Assembly (NCBI GenBank): GCA_003218815.1
Contig: QHON01000082.1
Span: 1 to 12,629 of the forward strand
Length of the DNA stretch: 12,629 nucleotides
From: Verrucomicrobiota bacterium
GTDB lineage: Bacteria > Verrucomicrobiota > Verrucomicrobiia > Chthoniobacterales > UBA10450
Direction of reading: 5' to 3'
Below the pieces are notes generated by a model. The model was not told the DNA's origin, ran no database searches, and saw only the letters and a program-made list of their open reading frames with translations. Position numbers and translations under genes: made by a program. Positions 5,472 to 10,719 of the stretch are shown one piece after another. Numbering within the stretch: the stretch's first letter is position 1; each line of letters opens with the position of its first letter.

Positions 5472-6371
5472 TTGCGCAGAAGGGCGAAATCCGGTTTCGT
5501 AGCGACGTTCGTGCGAAGAAAGATCAACAATTGTGTTTGCGGCGCAGCGTTGTTTGCGTTGCCGCTCTTCGCCTCGGCTTGCGGGCATCGCAGTAACTCG
5601 GTGTCCGGAACAATCGAGGTGGACGAAGTGCATGTAGGTCCGCGTAGCGGCGGTCGAGTCGAAAAGATTTTTGCCTGGGAAGGCGACACCCTGCGGGCCG
5701 GACAACCCATCGTGGAACTGGATGCTTCCGAATTGCATGCACGACGCGATCTCGCCGAAGCGCAGATTAATACCGCGATCCACGACGCCGATTCCCAGGC
5801 GGCGCAACTGGAATTTCTGCGCGACGATGCCCGACGCCAGCAAGATTTGCTCAAACGCAAGGTCGTTTCCCCAAATGACGCCGAGCGCGCAGGGAGCTCG
5901 GCGCGAGCGCAGGAAAAAAATGTCGAGGCGGCTAAGATGCGCGTCACGCAAGCGCGCGCCCAGCTTGCCGATATCGATGCCCAGCTTGCCGAAATGCAAG
6001 TTACCGCGCCGGCCGATTCGGTTCTGGAGGTGCTCAGCGTGAAGGTAGGGGACGTGTTGCCCGCCAATCGCGAAGTCGCGACGCTGCTTCTTACAAATCA
6101 TCTGTGGGTGCGTGTGTATGTGCCGGAGCCGTGGCTCGGTTTAATAAAGGTGGGCGATTCGGTGCGCGTTCGGGTTGACTCTTTCCGCGGTAAGGATTTT
6201 GAGGGAACGGTCGAACAGATTAGCCGCCAGGCCGAATTCACGCCGCGCAACGTGCAAACCGTCGCCGACCGGATCAAACAAGTGTTCGGCGTTAAGATTC
6301 GTTTGCCCAGCGACGACGAGCACCTGCGCGCCGGAATGGCCGCTGATGTTTATTTTACGAATGTGAAATGA
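5472..6371 (+). CDS. HlyD-family periplasmic adaptor of an ABC exporter (YbhG-like)
   Basis: A 299-residue membrane-fusion protein. Order: N-terminal export signal (AALFALPLFASAC, a possible though imperfect lipobox with Cys37), first half of a lipoyl-like domain (about 46-85, SGTIEVDEVHVGPRSGGRV), a helical hairpin rich in Ala, Gln, Arg and Asp (86-172), the second lipoyl half (173-205, VTAPADSVLEVLSVKVGDVL), then a beta-barrel region with EFTPRNVQTVADR (254-267), a wording shared with YbhG/EmrA-type adaptors. It would bridge the inner-membrane pump and an outer-membrane channel. TTG at 5472 is preceded by GAGGCAGGG, a fair ribosome-binding site; GTG at 5511 would also leave the signal sequence intact. 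It is followed 13 bases later by the ATPase gene, forming the first gene of the export operon. Confidence 0.85.
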   Translation: MRRRAKSGFVATFVRRKINNCVCGAALFALPLFASACGHRSNSVSGTIEVDEVHVGPRSGGRVEKIFAWEGDTLRAGQPIVELDASELHARRDLAEAQINTAIHDADSQAAQLEFLRDDARRQQDLLKRKVVSPNDAERAGSSARAQEKNVEAAKMRVTQARAQLADIDAQLAEMQVTAPADSVLEVLSVKVGDVLPANREVATLLLTNHLWVRVYVPEPWLGLIKVGDSVRVRVDSFRGKDFEGTVEQISRQAEFTPRNVQTVADRIKQVFGVKIRLPSDDEHLRAGMAADVYFTNVK

Positions 6372-6384
6372 CCAACAAGCACGA

Positions 6385-7383
6385 ATGAACGCGAAGGACA
6401 CCGAGGTCCACCCAGATCGAAAGAGGCCTGAGCCGATGATTGAGGTTGACAAGCTGACGAAACGCTTCGGCACGTTCACGGCTGTCGATCATGTTTCATT
6501 TTCCGTCGGCAAAGGATCGATCTTCGGTTTTCTCGGGCCGAACGGCTCGGGGAAGACGACTGTGATTCGGATGCTATGTGGAATTCTTGAGCCAAGCGAC
6601 GGAACTGCTCGCATCGGCGGTCACGACGTTGTGCGAGATATCGAACCGATCAAAGAGATGATCGGTTACATGTCGCAGAAATTTTCGCTCTACGACGAGT
6701 TGACCGTGAACGAGAACCTCATTTTTGCAGGAAAACTTTATGGCTTGAGCGGCAGCGAATTGAATCAGCGGCGCGACGAGATGATCGCCACCACGCACCT
6801 TGAGCCGTATATCAACAAGCGTGCCGGGCAGCTTTCCGGTGGCTGGCGACAACGACTCGCGATGGCTTGTTCGCTCATGCATAGGCCAACCGTTCTGTTC
6901 CTCGATGAGCCGACTGCTGGCATCGACCCGGTCGCGCGACGCGAACTGTGGGACTTACTCTTTGAGTTCGCCGGCAAAGGCATGACGCTTTTTGTGACAA
7001 CGCATTACATGGATGAAGCGGAGCGATGCGATCATGTTGGCTACATTTACATGTCGAAATTGATCGTGTGCGGTGAACCGGACGACTTAAAAAGATTGCC
7101 GGAGGTAAATCCGCCTGGAACGCGCCGGCTCGATGTGACTTGCGATCATGTGACCACGGCGTTGCATGCCATGCACGAGATGCGCGGGGTGCGCAGCGCC
7201 ACTGTGTTCGGCCAGTCAATGCATTTACTGGTCGATGAAAGCGTCAAACGCGCCCAGATTGACGAACAACTACGTAAAGTCGGCGTCAGTCATGCCGAGA
7301 TTCACGAGATCGGTCCTTCGCTCGAAGACGTCTTTGTCGAGCTTTCGGCCAAGCACGCTGCTGAACAACAGAAAGCGGCATGA
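6385..7383 (+). CDS. ABC transporter ATP-binding protein (single NBD, drug/ABC-2 export type)
   Basis: A 332-residue nucleotide-binding subunit with all motifs present: Walker A GPNGSGKTT (51-59), Q-loop Q98 in GYMSQKFSLYDELTV, signature LSGGWRQRLAM (150-160), Walker B VLFLDEPT (170-177) and H-loop H207 in VTTHYMDEAE. The GYMSQKFSLY wording and the TTHYMDEAERCD segment are those of ABC-2 exporters such as the first half of YbhF. The C-terminal 90 residues carry the usual DrrA-type extension ending PSLEDVFVEL. It powers the permease encoded downstream. ATG at 6385 has no visible ribosome-binding site, while ATG at 6436 (MIEVDKLTKRF) has AAAGAGG nine bases upstream; the shorter start may be the real one. 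The stop codon sits in gcATGAaat, which would have overlapped the permease start before the GIY-YIG insertion. Confidence 0.92.
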   Translation: MNAKDTEVHPDRKRPEPMIEVDKLTKRFGTFTAVDHVSFSVGKGSIFGFLGPNGSGKTTVIRMLCGILEPSDGTARIGGHDVVRDIEPIKEMIGYMSQKFSLYDELTVNENLIFAGKLYGLSGSELNQRRDEMIATTHLEPYINKRAGQLSGGWRQRLAMACSLMHRPTVLFLDEPTAGIDPVARRELWDLLFEFAGKGMTLFVTTHYMDEAERCDHVGYIYMSKLIVCGEPDDLKRLPEVNPPGTRRLDVTCDHVTTALHAMHEMRGVRSATVFGQSMHLLVDESVKRAQIDEQLRKVGVSHAEIHEIGPSLEDVFVELSAKHAAEQQKAA

Positions 7384-7386
7384 AAT
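7379..7386. repeat. Left copy of 8-bp direct repeat CATGAAAT (candidate target duplication)
   Basis: CATGAAAT here contains the ATPase stop codon (TGA at 7381-7383). The same eight bases recur at 7759-7766, where they contain the permease start. The repeat brackets the GIY-YIG unit. The match is exactly eight bases; flanking bases differ. Confidence 0.55.
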
Positions 7387-7390
7387 GCTT

Positions 7391-7417
7391 GTCATGCTGA
7401 GCGGAGCGAAGCACCTC
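7391..7417 (+). repeat. Left terminal inverted repeat of the GIY-YIG element (27 bp)
   Basis: Reads GTCATGCTGAGCGGAGCG and then AAGCACCTC. Its inverse partner is at 7721-7747. Mismatches are at positions 6, 8, 14, 20 and 22 of the repeat. The GTCATnCnGAGC...AGCG...ACCTC form resembles a dispersed intergenic repeat that I recall from many soil bacterial genomes. It lies between the ATPase stop and the nuclease start, nine bases before the ATG. Confidence 0.75.
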
Positions 7418-7425
7418 ACAAATTG

Positions 7426-7746
7426 ATGAAGGCGTTCTACGTCTACATGACGACCAATCGCAGCCGAGTCGTTCTCTATACCGGAATAACAAACAGTTTA
7501 ATGAGACGAGTCTGGCAACATCAGAATAGCGAAATAGAAGGTTTCACCAAGACTTACACGGTTAACCGACTCATCTATTACGAACGGTTCAATGATCCTC
7601 GAGACGCAATTGCACGGGAAAAGGAAATCAAAGGGTGGCGGCGCAGTAAGAAAAACGCATTGGTGGAGAGGATGAATCCGAAGTGGGCGGATTTATCGCC
7701 AATGCTTTTTCAGCATATGCGAGGTCCCTCGCTTCGCTCGGGATGA
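7426..7746 (+). CDS. GIY-YIG nuclease carried by an inverted-repeat element
   Basis: A 106-residue single-domain GIY-YIG protein starting MKAFYVYM. Core motifs are FYVYMTTN (4-11) and LYTGITN (17-23), with candidate catalytic residues Y7, Y18, R27/R28, H32 and E65 in AREKEIKGWRRSKK. This wording (YTGITN..L..R..QH, then EK.IKGW.R.KK) belongs to a large family of stand-alone GIY-YIG proteins from environmental bacteria without known function. ATG 7426 is preferred; a TTG sits directly before it. The last residues (GPSLRSG) are encoded by the right inverted repeat, which also supplies the stop, so the protein C-terminus and the DNA end are the same sequence. The gene splits an ABC transporter operon without breaking a neighbour. 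I infer that the nuclease moves or maintains the repeat-bounded unit; it could instead be a passive passenger. Confidence 0.85.
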   Translation: MKAFYVYMTTNRSRVVLYTGITNSLMRRVWQHQNSEIEGFTKTYTVNRLIYYERFNDPRDAIAREKEIKGWRRSKKNALVERMNPKWADLSPMLFQHMRGPSLRSG

Positions 7747-7747
7747 C
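7721..7747 (-). repeat. Right terminal inverted repeat of the GIY-YIG element (27 bp)
   Basis: On the minus strand it reads GTCATCCCGAGCGAAGCG and then AGGGACCTC, matching 22 of 27 positions of the left repeat. It overlaps the last codons and the TGA stop (7744-7746) of the nuclease gene and ends 12 bases before the permease ATG. Confidence 0.75.
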
Positions 7748-7758
7748 CCATTGATGAT

Positions 7759-7766
7759 CATGAAAT
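7759..7766. repeat. Right copy of 8-bp direct repeat CATGAAAT
   Basis: Contains the permease start codon ATG (7760-7762). Identical to 7379-7386. Together the two copies mark the proposed insertion point in the former ATGA stop/start overlap. Confidence 0.55.
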
Positions 7767-8884
7767 ACAAATTATTTCGCGGGCTTGGCGCAATTCTCTT
7801 TAAAGAGTTCATCATTGTCGCGCGCGATCCGCTGACGCTCTTCTTCTTTTTCTTTCCGCCGCTGATCGAAATGGTCGCGTTCGGCTATGCGCTGGATAAC
7901 GACATCAAACACATGGCAATGCTTGTTTTGAATGAAGATCGGACGGTTGAGAGCCGTCAGTTGATCGATCGCTTCGTTAACACAGAGACCTTTCGCGTAG
8001 TTGGCGAAGTGCAAAGCCTCGATCAATTGAAGAGCGAAATGCGGAAAGGCCGCGCCTACGCCGCATTGGACATCCCGCCGAACTTTACCCGCGACCTTAA
8101 TGCAGGTCACTCTGCGCAGGTGCAACTGCTTGTCGACGGATCCAATTCCACGACGGCCCTTCAAGCTCTCAATACCGGGCTCGGCGTGGCGTTGACTCAG
8201 TCGGTGGAGTCGCTTTTACGTGAAACCGGCCGGCACGGCGTGCCGATCGATGTTCGGCCGCAGATGCTTTACAACCCGGCAATGCGTGCCCCGAACTTTT
8301 ATGTGCCGGGAGTGATCGGCGTCGTCTTGCAAATTGGGACGACAGTCGCTGCGGCCATGGCGCTTGTACGCGAACGGGAACGCGGCACGCTCGAGCAATT
8401 ACTCGTTAGTCCGTTGAGCCGCAGTGGTCTCATGCTCGGCAAGCTCGTTCCGTATTTGTGTATCGGAATGGCCATGGCCGTGATCCTCTTTCTCATCATG
8501 CGGTTTGTGTTTTTCGTCCCCATCGAGGGCAACATCGTGGCAATGATGTTTTCAACTTTGGTTTACGTTTTCGCGCTGCTGAGTCTTGGTCTTCTCGTCG
8601 GGACGAAGGCCGACAACCAAATGCAAGCCCTGCAAATGTCGATGGTGTTCCTGTTGCCCAGCGTTTTCTTTTCTGGCTTCATTTTCCCGCGCGAAACCAT
8701 GCCCTGGATCTTTTACGCGCTTGGCGCGCTTTTCCCGACCACTTATTTCATCTCGCTTATGCGCGCGATCATTCTGCGCGGCGCGCATTTTTTCGAATAC
8801 TGGCCACCCCTCGCCATTTTGATCGCGATGTCGATCTTGCTCTTCGTTCTCTGCGCCCTGCGCTTTCGGAAAAAGATCGGCTGA
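7760..8884 (+). CDS. ABC-2 type transporter permease (YbhS-like)
   Basis: A 374-residue integral membrane protein of the ABC2_membrane_3 family. Order: cytoplasmic N-terminus with FKEFIIVARDPLTL, first membrane helix about 26-45, a large extracytoplasmic domain (about 46-178), then five C-terminal helices starting near YVPGVIGVVLQIG. The coupling-helix motif RERERGTLEQLLVSPL (204-219) is the family hallmark. Later helices include FLLPSVFFSGFIFPRETMP and the ALGALFPTTYF segment. It forms the channel driven by the ATPase and joined by the HlyD protein. Only one permease and one NBD are encoded here, whereas YbhG-F-S-R systems have two of each, so it would have to act as a homodimer. The start at 7760 (MKYKLF) is chosen because it restores the ancestral ATGA overlap; codons at 7751 and 7754 derive from the insert. 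Its stop abuts the DUF3999 stop. Confidence 0.9.
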   Translation: MKYKLFRGLGAILFKEFIIVARDPLTLFFFFFPPLIEMVAFGYALDNDIKHMAMLVLNEDRTVESRQLIDRFVNTETFRVVGEVQSLDQLKSEMRKGRAYAALDIPPNFTRDLNAGHSAQVQLLVDGSNSTTALQALNTGLGVALTQSVESLLRETGRHGVPIDVRPQMLYNPAMRAPNFYVPGVIGVVLQIGTTVAAAMALVRERERGTLEQLLVSPLSRSGLMLGKLVPYLCIGMAMAVILFLIMRFVFFVPIEGNIVAMMFSTLVYVFALLSLGLLVGTKADNQMQALQMSMVFLLPSVFFSGFIFPRETMPWIFYALGALFPTTYFISLMRAIILRGAHFFEYWPPLAILIAMSILLFVLCALRFRKKIG

Positions 8885-9616
8885 TCATTGCTCCGGTTTG
8901 GGCAAGAAACGCGAAATCAGAGTCAATAAAGCGACAACGACGAGACCAAGCGCGCCCCAAAAAATGTAGCGGGCAGATCCAGTGAGCGTTTCGCCAACCC
9001 GCTCGGCTTTCGGGGAAAGGTTTTCTTCGCTACCGGAAATGACAGTCGAGCGCTCCGCACGCAAGAGCTCGTCGGCCACGAGACTGAGATCGTAGTGCGG
9101 TGCGCTCGCTTCGCGATTGCCGTAATAAAGCCAGACTGGCTGGGTCGAATCGGGCGCAGCTTTGAAGACAACGCGCGTGACCGGATAATAACAGCGGAAT
9201 TCGCGCAGTTCGATCGCGGGGTTGTCCCCGTTATCGGTTTCGAGAAAGAGCGTGTCGCCTTGCGGTTGCGCGTCGAGTTGAATTACAAGCTCGCGCGTTG
9301 CTTTCGTTGGCACCTGGTCCCACGCGGCGTGACCGAGCTCGCGTGGAAATTTGTCGCCGCGCTCGTCAATGACTTCTTCCCATACTCGTATTTCCCGGTG
9401 GAAAAGCGGTGAAGCAGCCGTGCAGACGAGCCGCGTGATCGGCAATGCGGCTTGCGGCGTTTTAAGCGACCAGCGCGAGAGTGCGGGTTTCTTCGAATCA
9501 TTGGCCGGCGTGGCGTTCAACTGGATCGCGCGCGATATGGATGTTCGTTCGAAAAGAAACGGAATCTGCCGCTCCTCGCGGACGAGACGGACACGGGCTT
9601 GCGGAATTTCCACTTT
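8885..9616 (-). CDS. DUF3999 protein, C-terminal part after a frameshift
   Basis: The continuation, in a different frame, of the gene that starts at 10719. From KVEIPQARVRLVREERQIPF on it encodes about 243 residues: a beta-rich module, the sentence PVWLYYGNREASAPHYDLS, a linker with SPKAERVGETLTGSAR, and one C-terminal membrane helix (YIFWGALGLVVVALLTLISRF). The membrane anchor with a large exported part fits DUF3999. The open frame extends upstream to a Met codon at 9775, but the residues before 9616 are Arg/Ser-rich and do not look coded. The stop TGA (complement of 8885-8887) lies directly against the permease stop, giving tgatca at 8882-8887 with no intergenic base. Confidence 0.75.
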   Translation of the reverse strand, partial: KVEIPQARVRLVREERQIPFLFERTSISRAIQLNATPANDSKKPALSRWSLKTPQAALPITRLVCTAASPLFHREIRVWEEVIDERGDKFPRELGHAAWDQVPTKATRELVIQLDAQPQGDTLFLETDNGDNPAIELREFRCYYPVTRVVFKAAPDSTQPVWLYYGNREASAPHYDLSLVADELLRAERSTVISGSEENLSPKAERVGETLTGSARYIFWGALGLVVVALLTLISRFLPKPEQ

Positions 9617-10719
9617 GCAATGTCGATCTTCGCTCCGGTTAAACTGAGCGCCGCGAGCGCTTCGGGCGCTTTGTATTTCGGCTTGGGAGCGAGCGATGAC
9701 GGCTCCACTTCCATTGCCGCTGCATTTTTCAGCTGTTCGCTTAACGCGGAAAGATCGTAGCGCGGCGCAGTGCATTGGTCGTTGCCGGAAAGGAGCGAGT
9801 AATGACCTGGTTCATGTGCGAAAAAGATCAGACGCACGAGCCGACGGTCGCCGTGCACGGCGCTGATCGAGAGCGGCGGACTGTCTTGATTCCGGATCAG
9901 GAGGAGTAACTCGCGCGCGTGGATTTGTTGCTCGATCGGGATATCGAGACGCGCCTCGCTTCTTCCATCGACACTAACGCGATAAACGGCTGCTTCGCCG
10001 AGCGTCCGTTCGCGGATGTCATCTCCTGCAATTTCGGGAACGGCGAGAGTGACGGTACGTGTAAACAATGGCTCGCCCGTGTCGATGCGCAGCGACGCCA
10101 CTGTCAAGTTCGCCGCGCCGAGGTCGAGCGCGAGCCGGGTAACGCCGAGGCTGTCATCGCGCGATTTGATCGTAATGGGAAGCGTTTCTGCAGGCGCGGC
10201 AGAGCGCGGCCTGTGCAGTTGCGCGCCAGTGAACGGCACTGGTTCCTGGAAAATCGGCTCTCCAGCAGCGAGTTTCTTCCAGTTCGCGCCGTTGTGCGAT
10301 CCTTCGACCTGGACTGCTTTGACGAATTGCGAGGCGGGCGTTTCGAGACTCACGCCGGCGATTGGTGCAGTTGTTCCGGTTTCCAAAATGAGCCGCGTTG
10401 CGCCCGCTTCGATTGTGCTGCGAAATTCTTTTGGCCGCAGCATCGACTCCGGGTGGGGCGCGAGGCGCTCGATCAGATAAGGCACTTGGTTGCCCGCCGT
10501 ATCCACAATTCGCAGGTCTTCGAGTCCTGGCTGCGCGGCGTTCAACGTTGCCGCTGGAAGATTTACTCGCACCAGTCCAGGTGCAGGAACATTGAGCATC
10601 TGCGTCTGACGCCATTCGTTTGGCTCAAACGCCAGAAGGGATGTCCCACAGAGCAGCGTAATACACGCGATGAGGCCGCAGAGTTTACGATGTCGGTGGA
10701 ATCGTGGCTTTGGCTTCAT
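9517..10719 (-). CDS. DUF3999 protein, N-terminal part (frameshifted)
   Basis: Starts MKPKPRFHRHRKLCG with an export signal (hydrophobic LIACITLLCGTSLLA, cleavage near residue 30), then EPNEWRQTQMLNVPAPGLVRVNLP and DLRIVDTAGNQVPYLIERL, the opening of DUF3999 proteins. Beta-rich modules follow to residue 368. Shortly after IDIAK the frame loses sense and ends after about 30 Arg/Ser-rich residues, while the other frame continues sensibly (KVEIPQARV). One missing base near 9616-9618 explains it; a sequencing or assembly error or a real mutation are equally possible. The joined protein would have about 611 residues and a C-terminal anchor. Its start overlaps the DUF2339 gene by 35 bases, indicating coupled translation. 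DUF2339 and DUF3999 genes are known neighbours in other bacteria. Function unknown; a cell-envelope or polysaccharide role is only a guess. Confidence 0.75.
   Translation of the reverse strand: MKPKPRFHRHRKLCGLIACITLLCGTSLLAFEPNEWRQTQMLNVPAPGLVRVNLPAATLNAAQPGLEDLRIVDTAGNQVPYLIERLAPHPESMLRPKEFRSTIEAGATRLILETGTTAPIAGVSLETPASQFVKAVQVEGSHNGANWKKLAAGEPIFQEPVPFTGAQLHRPRSAAPAETLPITIKSRDDSLGVTRLALDLGAANLTVASLRIDTGEPLFTRTVTLAVPEIAGDDIRERTLGEAAVYRVSVDGRSEARLDIPIEQQIHARELLLLIRNQDSPPLSISAVHGDRRLVRLIFFAHEPGHYSLLSGNDQCTAPRYDLSALSEQLKNAAAMEVEPSSLAPKPKYKAPEALAALSLTGAKIDIAKWKFRKPVSVSSARSGRFRFFSNEHPYRARSS

Larger units (their letters stand above)
7387..7758 (+). mobile_element. Small GIY-YIG nuclease element with terminal inverted repeats
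   Basis: A 372-base insert between the two copies of CATGAAAT. It contains one gene, a GIY-YIG nuclease, with a 27-base inverted repeat on each side (7391-7417 and 7721-7747, 22 of 27 positions identical). Excising the insert with one direct repeat gives ...gcggcATGAAATAC..., where the ATPase stop TGA and the permease start ATG overlap as ATGA, the usual arrangement of coupled ABC genes. The right repeat supplies the nuclease stop codon, 13 bases before the permease ATG, so ribosomes can still be handed on. The inverted repeats are 4 bases from the left direct repeat and 11 from the right one, an asymmetry that a simple cut-and-paste model does not explain. An ATTGATGA pair (7422-7429, 7750-7757) also flanks the gene. 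Confidence 0.65.

Noticed and set aside
5406..6101. Leftward open frames of over 200 codons
   Set aside because: Antisense to the clear HlyD gene and made of cysteine- and arginine-rich translation.
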